This document shows, piece after piece, positions 1-8,113 of a DNA stretch of 64,000 bases. The stretch comes from Azospirillum ramasamyi. Lineage in GTDB: Bacteria; Pseudomonadota; Alphaproteobacteria; Azospirillales; Azospirillaceae. The DNA lies in assembly GCF_003233655.1 (NCBI RefSeq), contig NZ_CP029829.1, positions 1,684,978 to 1,748,977 on the forward strand, in the 5' to 3' direction. Both the position numbers and the translations under genes were made by a program. The notes under the pieces were generated by a model. That model worked only from the letters and a program-made list of their open reading frames with translations. It was not told the DNA's origin and did not search any database. Each line of letters begins with the position of its first letter. The first letter of the stretch is position 1.

Positions 1-995
1 ACCAGAATTCCTTCGCGCAGGCCGCGGTCGGCGATGCGCAGCCGCTCCACCGGCCAGACGTCGCACAGCGCATCCAGCACGGCGCAGCCGGCGACCACCA
101 GATCGGCGCGGTCCAGCCCGATGCAGGGATGACGGGCGCGGCCGTCGAAATCCTGGGAGACCAGATGGTCGATCACCGTGCGGGCATGGTCCACGCGCAG
201 ATAGCTGCCGTCCACCGCCCGCCGGTCGTAGCGGCAGAGCCCCAGATGCACGCCGGCCAGCGTCGTCACCGTGCCGGAGGTGCCCAGCATCTGCACCGTG
301 CCGGCGGCGATGCGGTCGTGGATGCGGTTGCGCGCCTCGAACGGGGCGATGGCGTCGGCCACCGCCTCCACCATCCGGTCATAGTTGACGCGGGTGACGT
401 TCGGGCCGCCATATTCCTCGGTCAGGCCGATCACGCCGCAGCGGATGGAGGTCTGGTCCAGCAGGCGCGGCACCCGCCCCTTCTCCACCGCCAGCCACAT
501 CAGTTCGGTGGAACCGCCGCCGATGTCGAACACGATGGCGTAGGGATGCGTCGGTTCCAGCAGGGCGGCGCAGCCGGCGAGCGCCAGACGCCCTTCCTCC
601 TGGCTGGAGATGATCTCCAGCGCAATGCCGGTCTCGCGCTCCACCGCCTCGACGAAGGCGCTGCCGTTGGCGGCGCGGCGGCAGGCTTCGGTCCCCACGG
701 CGCGCACGGAGGTGACCCCGCGGCGCTCGATCTTGGAGCCGCAGACCCGCAGCGCCGCGATGGTGCGCTCCATCGCCGGTTCGGTCAGATAGTCGTTGCG
801 GGTCAATCCCTCGCCCAGCCGGACGATGCGGGAAAAGGCGTCGATGACGCGGAAACCGCCGGGTGCGGATTTGGCGATCAGCAGGCGGCAATTGTTGGTG
901 CCGAGGTCCAGCGCGGCGAAGACCGGGCGCGCCAGCGCCGACGAACGCAACCGTCCGGTGTCGTTCTGCCGTTCGCTTTGCACCTGTAGATCCAC
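1..995 (-). CDS. ppx: Ppx/GppA family exopolyphosphatase/pppGpp phosphatase (3' end outside window)
   Basis: The protein belongs to the ASKHA phosphatase family that removes terminal phosphate from polyphosphate or pppGpp. About 331 residues are visible. The phosphate-1 loop, with LDLGTNN, lies near residues 29-35. The phosphate-2 motif DIGGGSTEL is mid-domain, followed by GTSGTVTTLAG. The last visible residues (RGLREGILV) match the usual end of the domain, so little is missing. The start is taken as GTG at 995 because an in-frame TAG lies seven codons upstream; a second GTG at 983 is possible. The gene reads out of the window, so its downstream partner is unseen. The split between exopolyphosphatase and pppGpp activity cannot be decided from sequence. 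Confidence 0.9.
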   Translation of the reverse strand, partial: MDLQVQSERQNDTGRLRSSALARPVFAALDLGTNNCRLLIAKSAPGGFRVIDAFSRIVRLGEGLTRNDYLTEPAMERTIAALRVCGSKIERRGVTSVRAVGTEACRRAANGSAFVEAVERETGIALEIISSQEEGRLALAGCAALLEPTHPYAIVFDIGGGSTELMWLAVEKGRVPRLLDQTSIRCGVIGLTEEYGGPNVTRVNYDRMVEAVADAIAPFEARNRIHDRIAAGTVQMLGTSGTVTTLAGVHLGLCRYDRRAVDGSYLRVDHARTVIDHLVSQDFDGRARHPCIGLDRADLVVAGCAVLDALCDVWPVERLRIADRGLREGIL

Positions 996-1114
996 GTACC
1001 AACCCCGCTGCGCCTAAAGAGCGGAGTGTAACCCGGATCACGGTCCGTCGGGAACCCCTCTCGACCCCGCCCTCCCGGCGACGCCCCGCAGGGCACCCTT
1101 GCGCCGCTTGCCGG

Positions 1115-1386
1115 TCAAAACAAAAGCCCTCGCCTCCATGAGGAGCGAGGGCTTTCGCATCGGGCATCCACGGCCCGGATGAAGTCGCCAATCAGGCGAA
1201 GGAATTGAGAACTGAAGTCTCAGTTATGTCGGCCGAGAAATTCGGCATAATCAGGTAAGCGCCGGTGGAGTCATGATCTTACTCACCCTCCCTGGTATCG
1301 GTCTCTACTGTTCCACCCAAGCCAAAGGCCTGGATGGTAAGGCGTTTCCGATGCTCGCTCACTTCACCTCGGTGTTGATTACTGTA
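1115..1386 (-). ncRNA. candidate small transcript (ncRNA or leader with short ORFs)
   Basis: The 524 bases between ppx and the UbiB-like gene hold no conventional gene. The minus strand has a TTGACA box at 1416-1421 and a strong intrinsic terminator at 1123-1155, so a transcript of about 265 bases is plausible. The stretch is less GC-rich than its flanks. It contains short reading frames: 27 codons at 1279-1362 (GTG start behind GAGG) and 18 codons at 1192-1248. No tmRNA, 6S, SRP or RNase P signature was recognised. It could be a stand-alone sRNA, a small-protein mRNA, or an attenuated leader of ppx. Confidence 0.4.
1123..1155 (-). terminator. intrinsic terminator, minus strand
   Basis: The inverted repeat AGCCCTCGC-TCC / GGA-G-GCGAGGGCT has one bulged base and a TCAT loop. 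It is followed on the minus strand by TTTTGTTTT, a clear rho-independent terminator. It lies 130 bases upstream of the ppx start, so it ends a separate upstream transcript or acts as an attenuator. Confidence 0.75.
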
Positions 1387-1392
1387 AGACAG

Positions 1393-1421
1393 AGCGTGCT
1401 CCTCTTTCGGAGGGCTGTCAA
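1393..1421 (-). promoter_or_regulatory. putative sigma-70 promoter of the 1.1-1.4 kb transcript
   Basis: A perfect -35 box TTGACA (1416-1421, minus) is followed after 17 bases by CACGCT, a poor -10. The spacer contains a small dyad, CCTC-N5-GAGG. The position is inferred; the weak -10 lowers confidence. Confidence 0.35.
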
Positions 1422-1519
1422 GAAAATCGCACATTGCGGCGCAGCATCGTCGGAAGGCCTTCCATCGGCATTCCCCAACCGGGGAAGGGCTGGCCTTTTG
1501 CAAGGGGCGCACCCACCTT

Positions 1520-2872
1520 GTGGACATGCCGGAACACGATGAGAACACATGGGGCGGACGGGTCGCGCGGTATGCGCGGGTCGGCACCGCCGTTGGCGGG
1601 CTGGCCGCGCGGCTGGCGGGCGAGCGCGTGCTGGGAATCCGCGTCGAGCGCGACCGCCACGCGGCGGAACTGCGGGCGGCGCTGGGCGGGCTGAAAGGGC
1701 CGCTGATGAAGGTGGCGCAGATCCTGTCGACCATCCCCGACGCCCTGCCGAAGGAATACACCCAGGAGCTGGCGCAGCTTCAGGCCGACGCGCCGTCGAT
1801 GGGCTGGCCCTTCGTCAAGCGGCGGATGGCGAGCGAGCTCGGCCCCAACTGGCAGTCGCGGTTCCGCAGCTTCGAGCACACGGCCGCCGCCGCCGCGTCG
1901 CTGGGCCAGGTCCACAAGGCAATCGGCCCCGACGGGCGGGAGCTTGCCTGCAAGCTGCAATATCCCGACATGGCCTCGGCCGTGGAGGCCGACCTGCGGC
2001 AGCTCGGCCTGATCTTCGCGATCTTCGAGCGCACCGACAGCGCCATCTCCACCCGCCAGATCCAGAAGGAGATCGGCGCCCGCCTGCGCGAGGAGCTGGA
2101 TTACGAGCGGGAGGCCAAGCACGCGCGGCTCTACCGGTCGATGCTGGACGGCACGCCCGGCGTCCATGTGCCCGAAGTGGTGCCGGAGCTGTCGACCAAG
2201 CGGCTGCTGACCATGGAGTGGGTGCATGGCCGCAAGATCCTGGACTTCGTCGCCGACCATCCGGAGGCGCGCGACGAGCTGGCGATGAACATGTTCCGCG
2301 CCTGGTACGTGCCCTTCTACAATTACGGCGTCATCCATGGCGATCCGCATCTGGGCAATTACACGGTCCGGCCCGACCGCTCGATCAACCTGCTCGATTT
2401 CGGCTGCATCCGCGTCTTCAAGCCCAGTTTCGTCAAGGGCGTGATCGACCTCTACAACGCGCTGCGCACGGACAACCGCGAGCAGGCGGTGGAGGCCTAC
2501 CGCACCTGGGGCTTCGTCAACCCGTCGAACGAGCTGGTCGACGTGCTGAACATCTGGGCGCGCTTCGTCTACGCCCCGATCATGGACGACCGCCAGCGCA
2601 AGATCGAGGAGACCAACGGCGGGCATTACGGCCGCGAGACGGCGGGCAGGGTCCATGCCGAGCTTCGCCGCGTCGGCGGCGTCGAGATCCCGCGCGAGTT
2701 CGTCTTCATGGACCGCGCCGCGGTCGGGCTGGGCTCGGTCTTCCTGCATCTGAAGGCGGAGCTGAACTGGTACCAGCTGTTCCAGGGGCTGATCCGCGAC
2801 TTCGACGTCGATGCGCTGACGGCACGGCAGAGCGCGGCGCTGGCGGCGCAGGGGCTGCCGCAGGCGGAGTGA
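1520..2872 (+). CDS. UbiB/AarF/ABC1-type atypical protein kinase-like protein
   Basis: This 450-residue protein belongs to the UbiB/COQ8 family, whose members support ubiquinone biosynthesis through an atypical kinase fold. The KxxQ motif (KVAQ, residues 64-67) is present, as is the alanine-rich loop that replaces the normal glycine-rich loop (AAAAASLGQ, about 122-130). So are the catalytic HGDPHLGN (273-280) and the metal-binding LLDFG (291-295). The start is GTG 1520 or ATG 1526; neither has a strong ribosome binding site. There is no C-terminal transmembrane pair as in E. coli UbiB, so it is nearer the soluble ABC1 kinases. It stands alone between a gene-free stretch and the queuosine operon. 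The substrate is unknown. Confidence 0.85.
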   Translation: MDMPEHDENTWGGRVARYARVGTAVGGLAARLAGERVLGIRVERDRHAAELRAALGGLKGPLMKVAQILSTIPDALPKEYTQELAQLQADAPSMGWPFVKRRMASELGPNWQSRFRSFEHTAAAAASLGQVHKAIGPDGRELACKLQYPDMASAVEADLRQLGLIFAIFERTDSAISTRQIQKEIGARLREELDYEREAKHARLYRSMLDGTPGVHVPEVVPELSTKRLLTMEWVHGRKILDFVADHPEARDELAMNMFRAWYVPFYNYGVIHGDPHLGNYTVRPDRSINLLDFGCIRVFKPSFVKGVIDLYNALRTDNREQAVEAYRTWGFVNPSNELVDVLNIWARFVYAPIMDDRQRKIEETNGGHYGRETAGRVHAELRRVGGVEIPREFVFMDRAAVGLGSVFLHLKAELNWYQLFQGLIRDFDVDALTARQSAALAAQGLPQAE

Positions 2873-3012
2873 GGGGGCAGGAGCTTTGCAAGGGCGCTGC
2901 GGCAGTTCCCTCCACCGCTGAAGGCCGGGGAAGGTCAGGGAGGGGGCATGGAGCGGCACCTTCCCAAACCCTTCCCATCCGCCCATCGTTCAGTCTATAG
3001 CTTGCCCCTCCC

Positions 3013-4056
3013 ATGAAGACCGCCGATTTCGACTTCGACCTGCCGCCCGACCGGATCGCCGAGCATCCCGTCCGGCCGCGTGACGCCGCCCGCCTGCTGG
3101 AGGTGGGCCAGACCTCGTGCGACCGCTCCTTGCGCGACCTGATCGTGCGGGATCTGCCGACGCTGCTGCAGCCGGGCGACCTGATGGTCGTAAACGACAC
3201 GCGCGTCATCCCCGCGCGGCTCGACGGCCGGCGCGGCGAGGTGGCGGTGGAGATCACGCTGCACAAGCGGCTGGGCGAGCGGGAATGGGCGACCTTCTCC
3301 AAGCCCGGCAAGCGGCTGAAGCCCGGCGACACCATCGTCATCGCGGACAACTTCAGCGCCGAAGTGATCGCCAAGGACGGCATGGAGGTGCGCCTGCGCT
3401 TCTCCGCCGGCGGGGCGGAGCTGATGGAGGCGCTGCACCGCCACGGCCGGATGCCCCTGCCCCCCTATATCCGCCGCAAGGCGGACGAGGGCGACAACGC
3501 CGATTACCAGACCGTCTTCGCCGCGCGCGAGGGCGCCGTCGCCGCCCCCACCGCCGGGCTGCACTTCACCCCGGAGCTGCTGGCGGCGCTGGACGAGCGC
3601 GGGGTGCGGCGGGTGCCGGTCACGCTGCATGTCGGCGCCGGCACCTTCCTGCCGGTGAAGGTCGACGACATCGCCGACCACAAGATGCACAGCGAGTGGG
3701 GCGAGATTTCTCCCGAAACCGCCGCCGCGGTGAACGAGACGCGCAAGGCCGGCGGCCGGATCGTCTCGGTCGGCACCACGGCGTTGCGCATCCTGGAGAC
3801 GGCGGGCCGGCCGGACGGGACGCTGGTCCCCTTCAGCGGCGACACCGACATCTTCATCACCCCCGGCTACCGCTTCCGCATCGTCGATCTGCTGTGGACC
3901 AACTTCCACCTGCCGAAATCGACCCTGTTCATGCTGGTCTGCGCCTTCGCCGGCTATGACCGCATGCGGGCGGCCTATCAGCACGCCATCGACACCAACT
4001 ATCGCTTCTTCAGCTACGGCGACGCCTCGCTGCTGCACAGGATGGACCCATCATGA
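3013..4056 (+). CDS. queA: S-adenosylmethionine:tRNA ribosyltransferase-isomerase
   Basis: QueA transfers and isomerises the ribosyl part of SAM onto preQ1-modified tRNA, giving epoxyqueuosine. The 347-residue length and the N-terminus ([20 protein letters not shown]) are typical of the family, as are the [14 protein letters not shown] and [12 protein letters not shown] motifs. ATG 3013 is the family-typical start. No Shine-Dalgarno sequence precedes it, and a TATAG-like -10 lies only about 12 bases upstream, so the mRNA may be nearly leaderless. It is the first gene of queA-tgt-queF-queG. Its last four bases (ATGA) overlap the start of tgt. Confidence 0.97.
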   Translation: MKTADFDFDLPPDRIAEHPVRPRDAARLLEVGQTSCDRSLRDLIVRDLPTLLQPGDLMVVNDTRVIPARLDGRRGEVAVEITLHKRLGEREWATFSKPGKRLKPGDTIVIADNFSAEVIAKDGMEVRLRFSAGGAELMEALHRHGRMPLPPYIRRKADEGDNADYQTVFAAREGAVAAPTAGLHFTPELLAALDERGVRRVPVTLHVGAGTFLPVKVDDIADHKMHSEWGEISPETAAAVNETRKAGGRIVSVGTTALRILETAGRPDGTLVPFSGDTDIFITPGYRFRIVDLLWTNFHLPKSTLFMLVCAFAGYDRMRAAYQHAIDTNYRFFSYGDASLLHRMDPS

Positions 4057-5267
4057 CCGGCATCGGCTTTGACCTTCTGGCGACCGACGGACGGGCGCGG
4101 CGCGGCCGCGTGACCACCGCCCACGGCACCATCGAGACGCCGGCCTTCATGCCGGTCGGCACCGCGGCGACGGTGAAGGCGATGACCACCGACGCGGTGG
4201 CCTCGACCGGCGCCGAAATCCTGCTGGGCAACACCTACCACCTGATGCTGCGTCCGACGGCGGAGCGGGTGGCCCAGCTGGGCGGCCTGCACCGCTTCAT
4301 GAACTGGGACAAGCCGATCCTGACCGACAGCGGCGGCTTCCAGGTGATGAGCCTGTCCGACCTGCGCACCATGTCGGAGGAAGGCGTCACCTTCAAATCC
4401 CACCTGGACGGCAGCCGCCACCACCTGACGCCGGAACGCTCGATCCAGATCCAGCACCTGCTGGACAGCAACATCACCATGTGCCTGGACGAGTGCACCC
4501 CCTTCCCCGCCACGGAGGCCCAGGCCGAATCCTCCATGCGCCTGTCGATGCGCTGGGCGCGCCGCAGCAAGGACGCCTTCGTCGAGCGCCCCGGCTACGG
4601 CCTGTTCGGCATCGTCCAGGGCGGCATCTATCCCGATCTCAGGGCGGAGAGCGTCGCAGCCCTGACCGACATCGGCTTCGACGGCTACGCCCTCGGCGGT
4701 CTGGCGGTCGGCGAGGGTCAGGAGACGATGTTCCACGTGCTGGACTTCACCGAGCCGCTGATGGTCAAGGACCGGCCGCGCTACCTGATGGGCGTCGGCC
4801 GGCCGAGCGACCTGATCGGCGCCGTGCGGCGCGGCGTGGACATGTTCGACTGCGTGATGCCGACCCGCTCGGGCCGCACCGGCCAGGCCTTCGTCCGCTG
4901 CGGCACCATCAACATCCGCAACGCCCGCCATGCCCATGACGAGCGCCCGCTCGATGCCGAATGCGGCTGTCCCGCTTGCCGCAGCTACAGCCGCGGCTAT
5001 CTGCATCATCTGTTCAAGGCCGACGAGATGCTGGGGCCGATGCTGCTGACCTGGCACAACCTGCATTACTACCAGGACGTGATGCGGACGATGCGGCAGG
5101 CCATCGAGGACGGCAATTTCGAAGAGGTCGCCAGCGCCATGGAAGCCCGCCTGAACGAGGGCGACATCGAGGCGACCGTGGACCCCATCGCCAAGCCCGG
5201 CAAGCCGCCGAAACAGGGCCGCCCGCCCAAGAAGGACCGGGTGGCAGAGGAAAAGACCGATGACTGA
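4053..5267 (+). CDS. tgt: tRNA-guanine(34) transglycosylase
   Basis: Tgt exchanges guanine-34 of GUN-anticodon tRNAs for preQ1. The 404 residues include the substrate-binding [10 protein letters not shown], the catalytic region [11 protein letters not shown], and the zinc site [17 protein letters not shown] near residue 310. A lysine- and proline-rich tail of about 25 residues follows the conserved domain. It overlaps queA by four bases and queF by eight, which implies translational coupling within the queuosine operon. Confidence 0.97.
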   Translation: MTGIGFDLLATDGRARRGRVTTAHGTIETPAFMPVGTAATVKAMTTDAVASTGAEILLGNTYHLMLRPTAERVAQLGGLHRFMNWDKPILTDSGGFQVMSLSDLRTMSEEGVTFKSHLDGSRHHLTPERSIQIQHLLDSNITMCLDECTPFPATEAQAESSMRLSMRWARRSKDAFVERPGYGLFGIVQGGIYPDLRAESVAALTDIGFDGYALGGLAVGEGQETMFHVLDFTEPLMVKDRPRYLMGVGRPSDLIGAVRRGVDMFDCVMPTRSGRTGQAFVRCGTINIRNARHAHDERPLDAECGCPACRSYSRGYLHHLFKADEMLGPMLLTWHNLHYYQDVMRTMRQAIEDGNFEEVASAMEARLNEGDIEATVDPIAKPGKPPKQGRPPKKDRVAEEKTDD

Positions 5268-5724
5268 GAACATCTACGCAGGCCTGACCCAGCTCGGCGG
5301 CTCCACCGTCCAGCCCAAGTCCCCGGAAGAGGCGGTGCTGGAGCGGGTGCCGAACCCGAACCCCGGCGCCGCCTATTGCGTGCGCTTCACCGCGCCGGAG
5401 TTCACCTCGCTCTGCCCGATCACCGGCCAGCCGGACTTCGCCCATCTGGTCATCGACTACGTGCCGGGCGACTGGCTGGTGGAATCGAAGTCGCTGAAGC
5501 TGCTCCTGACCAGCTTCCGCAACCACGGCGCCTTCCACGAGGCCTGCACGGTCGGCATCGGCAAGCGGCTGGCGGACGAGCTGTCGCCGGTGTGGCTGCG
5601 CATCGGCGGCTATTGGTATCCGCGCGGCGGCATCCCCATCGACGTCTTCTTCCAGACCGGAGAGCCGCCGAAGGGCGTCTGGATCCCGTCGCAGGACGTC
5701 CCGACCTACCGTGGCCGCGGCTAA
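5260..5724 (+). CDS. queF: NADPH-dependent preQ0 reductase (7-cyano-7-deazaguanine reductase)
   Basis: QueF reduces the nitrile of preQ0 to the aminomethyl group of preQ1. At 154 residues it is the short, single-domain form. The thioimide-forming cysteine is in [12 protein letters not shown], the QueF motif is [15 protein letters not shown], and the FHE glutamate follows. It starts eight bases inside the end of tgt, and its end overlaps queG by 14 bases. It supplies the base that Tgt, encoded just upstream, inserts. The queCDE genes making preQ0 are not in this window. Confidence 0.97.
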   Translation: MTENIYAGLTQLGGSTVQPKSPEEAVLERVPNPNPGAAYCVRFTAPEFTSLCPITGQPDFAHLVIDYVPGDWLVESKSLKLLLTSFRNHGAFHEACTVGIGKRLADELSPVWLRIGGYWYPRGGIPIDVFFQTGEPPKGVWIPSQDVPTYRGRG

Positions 5725-6799
5725 GCCCGCTCCGCTTGCTTCCGCCGACCCGGCGCGGCTGCGGGACGCCATCCGCGGCCGCGTGCTGGCGGCGGGATTC
5801 GACGCGGTGGGATTCGCCCCCGCCGCGCTTGGACCGGAGGCGCGCGAGCGCCTCGCCCGCTTCGTGGCGGAGGGCCGGCACGGCGACATGGGATGGATGG
5901 CGGAGCGCAGCGACCAGCGCAGCCATCCGCGATCCCTGTGGGACGAGGCGCGCAGCGTCATCGCGCTGGGCACCAGCTACGCCCCCCACGACGACCCGCG
6001 CCGGCTGGCGGAGCATCCCGATCGCGGCATCGTTTCCGTCTATGCCCGCAACCGCGACTATCACGACCTGATCAAGGGCCGGCTGAAGACGCTGGCCCAA
6101 TGGCTGGCCCACCAGACCGGGGCGGGGGTGAAGGTGTTCGTCGACACCGCGCCAGTGATGGAAAAGCCGCTGGCGGAGCAGGCCGGTCTGGGCTGGCAGG
6201 GCAAGCACACCAATCTGGTGTCGCGCGACCATGGCTCCTGGCTGTTCCTCGGCGAGATCTACACGACGCTGGAACTGCCGCCCGATCCGCCGGCGCGCGA
6301 CCGCTGCGGCTCCTGCGACCGTTGTCAGACCGCCTGCCCGACCGCCGCATTCCCGGCGCCCTACCAGATCGACGCCCGGCGCTGCGTCAGCTACCTGACC
6401 ATCGAGCACAAGGGTCCGATCCCCGACGAGCTCAAGCCGCTGATGGGCAACCGCATCTATGGCTGCGACGACTGCCTCGCCGCCTGCCCCTGGAACAAAT
6501 TCGCCCGCGCGAGCCTTGAGCCGGCCTTCCTGCCGCGCGCCGAACTGACGGCGCCCCGGCTGGCCGATCTGGCCCAGCTGGACGATGCCGGCTTCCGGCA
6601 GGTCTTCAGCGGCTCCCCGATCAAGCGGATCGGCCGCGACCGCTTCGTCCGCAACGTGCTGGTCGCCATCGGCAACAGCGGCGACCCCTCCCTGCGGCCT
6701 GTGGCGGAAGCCTTGCGCCAGGACGCCAGCGACGTGGTGCGCGAGACGGCCGACTGGGCGGCGGCACGGTTGGGCGAGGCGGCACCTCCCACCTCCTGA
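5711..6799 (+). CDS. queG: epoxyqueuosine reductase
   Basis: QueG is a cobalamin- and iron-sulfur-dependent reductase that converts epoxyqueuosine to queuosine in tRNA, the final step of the pathway. The 362 residues carry two ferredoxin-like clusters ([12 protein letters not shown] and [10 protein letters not shown]) and a C-terminal HEAT-like helical region ([20 protein letters not shown]) typical of the family. The start is GTG 5711, inside the end of queF. Together the four genes cover every step from preQ0 to queuosine in tRNA. Confidence 0.95.
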   Translation: MAAAKPAPLASADPARLRDAIRGRVLAAGFDAVGFAPAALGPEARERLARFVAEGRHGDMGWMAERSDQRSHPRSLWDEARSVIALGTSYAPHDDPRRLAEHPDRGIVSVYARNRDYHDLIKGRLKTLAQWLAHQTGAGVKVFVDTAPVMEKPLAEQAGLGWQGKHTNLVSRDHGSWLFLGEIYTTLELPPDPPARDRCGSCDRCQTACPTAAFPAPYQIDARRCVSYLTIEHKGPIPDELKPLMGNRIYGCDDCLAACPWNKFARASLEPAFLPRAELTAPRLADLAQLDDAGFRQVFSGSPIKRIGRDRFVRNVLVAIGNSGDPSLRPVAEALRQDASDVVRETADWAAARLGEAAPPTS

Positions 6800-6815
6800 C
6801 CAACGGAGACCGGCC

Positions 6816-7994
6816 ATTTCCCTCCCCGCCCCACAACCCGGCTACGGCCCGGCCGATCCGGACGAACTGAGCGCCGTCGCACGGCTGGCCCGCCTCGGAT
6901 TCGGGCTGTCGCGCGACCTGTTCGACCGCTATGCGGCCCTGTTCGGCCCCGACACCATCCGGGTGCTGAGACGTCCGCAAGGCAGCGGCACCGCCCCGGT
7001 CGCCTGTGCCGCGCACTGGATGATGGACCAGTGGTTCGGCGGAAGCCCGGTTCCGGTACAGGCGGTCGCCATGGTCGCGGTCGATCCCGCCCTGCGCGGC
7101 GCCGGCCATGGCAAGGCATTGATGCGCGCGCTGCTGATGGAGGCGCATGCCGCCGGAGCGGTCCTGTCCGTCCTCTGGCCCGCCACGCTGCCTTTCTACC
7201 GCGGGCTCGGCTTTGGGTGCGGCGGCGTCGCCTGCCAGTGGAGCGCACCGCCCGCCGCCTTCGCCGCGCCGGTTTCCCGCGCCTCTGTCCTCCGTCCGGC
7301 GGACCCGCTCGACGCCGACCCGCTGGTCCCGCTCCGTCGTCCTTTGCTGGCCGACGCGAACGGGTTGCCGGAACGGACGGAGGCGCTGTGGTCGCTGGCC
7401 CTCTGTCTGGACGGCGATTCGGCCGACCTCTTCCGCGACGAGGACGGATACATCGCCATCATGCCGCCGCGGGATCGGCGACTCGCGGTCGCCGACCACT
7501 GCCTGCCCTCGGGCTCCTCGCTGGGCGGGGCCATGAGCCTGCTGGCGGGCTTCCGCGCCCAGGTGGACCGGGTCACATGGTCCGGCGGCCCCGACGACCC
7601 GCTGGCGCTCCGGGCCGGTGACGGCTTGCGGCTGGACGGACGGGAAGAATGGCTGGCCCGCCCGTTGGACGTTGCGGCGGCGTTGGAGAAACGCGGCTAT
7701 CCGGCGGGCCTCACGGAATCGGCCGATTTCGAGATAAGAGATTCTCTAATTTCCGGCAATTGCGGACGGTATCGCGTTGAGGTTGTCAATTCCAGAGGGA
7801 TTGTCTCCAAAATCGAACAAGTTGTCGAAACGCCTGCCAGGATGGAGATCGGCACCTTCGCCAGTCTGTTCACCGGACACACAAGCGCTCGCGCATTGTG
7901 GCGGGCGGGTTTGCTTGATGGTGAGGAAGAGATGATCGGCCGGCTGCAGCGCATATTTTGCGGCGCGGCATCCTGGATGCCCGACCGCTTCTAA
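6816..7994 (+). CDS. GNAT N-acetyltransferase, Eis-like, probable ATT start
   Basis: The 392-residue protein resembles Eis-type acetyltransferases: an N-terminal GNAT domain, a second degenerate GNAT half, and a C-terminal sterol-carrier-like domain. The acetyl-CoA loop is RGAGHGK (residues 94-100) and FYRGLGFG closes the first domain. No ATG, GTG or TTG lies near the expected N-terminus. ATT at 6816 sits six bases after GGAGA and 17 bases after the queG stop, and gives a full-length family member. The next usable start (GTG 6960) would cut into the domain. The 3' end (about 7725-7994) uses unusually AT-rich codons. The substrate is unknown; Eis relatives acetylate amines. Confidence 0.8.
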   Translation: MSLPAPQPGYGPADPDELSAVARLARLGFGLSRDLFDRYAALFGPDTIRVLRRPQGSGTAPVACAAHWMMDQWFGGSPVPVQAVAMVAVDPALRGAGHGKALMRALLMEAHAAGAVLSVLWPATLPFYRGLGFGCGGVACQWSAPPAAFAAPVSRASVLRPADPLDADPLVPLRRPLLADANGLPERTEALWSLALCLDGDSADLFRDEDGYIAIMPPRDRRLAVADHCLPSGSSLGGAMSLLAGFRAQVDRVTWSGGPDDPLALRAGDGLRLDGREEWLARPLDVAAALEKRGYPAGLTESADFEIRDSLISGNCGRYRVEVVNSRGIVSKIEQVVETPARMEIGTFASLFTGHTSARALWRAGLLDGEEEMIGRLQRIFCGAASWMPDRF

Positions 7995-8113
7995 ATAAGG
8001 CCGTTTCCTGACCTGAATCAAACCGCACGTTAACCCACCTGTGGTTCAATCGGGCAATGATCGGGAGAAAAAGCGTCTCCGAAAGGGCGACGCGAGCGGG
8101 GAGTCCACCATTC

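Noticed and set aside
1279..1761. A 160-codon minus-strand frame covering the 1.1-1.4 kb transcript and part of the UbiB-like gene
   Set aside because: Most of it is antisense to the UbiB-like gene. Only its last 27 codons, behind GAGG-GTG, remain as a possible short ORF.
2873..3012. Possible preQ1 riboswitch before the queuosine operon
   Set aside because: No preQ1-I, -II or -III consensus is visible, and the promoter-like -10 leaves almost no leader.
8008..8021. CTGAC-CTGA-ATCAA, an imperfect FNR-type site upstream of the chemoreceptor gene
   Set aside because: One conserved T is missing and no good -10 lies at class II spacing, so it is too weak to call.
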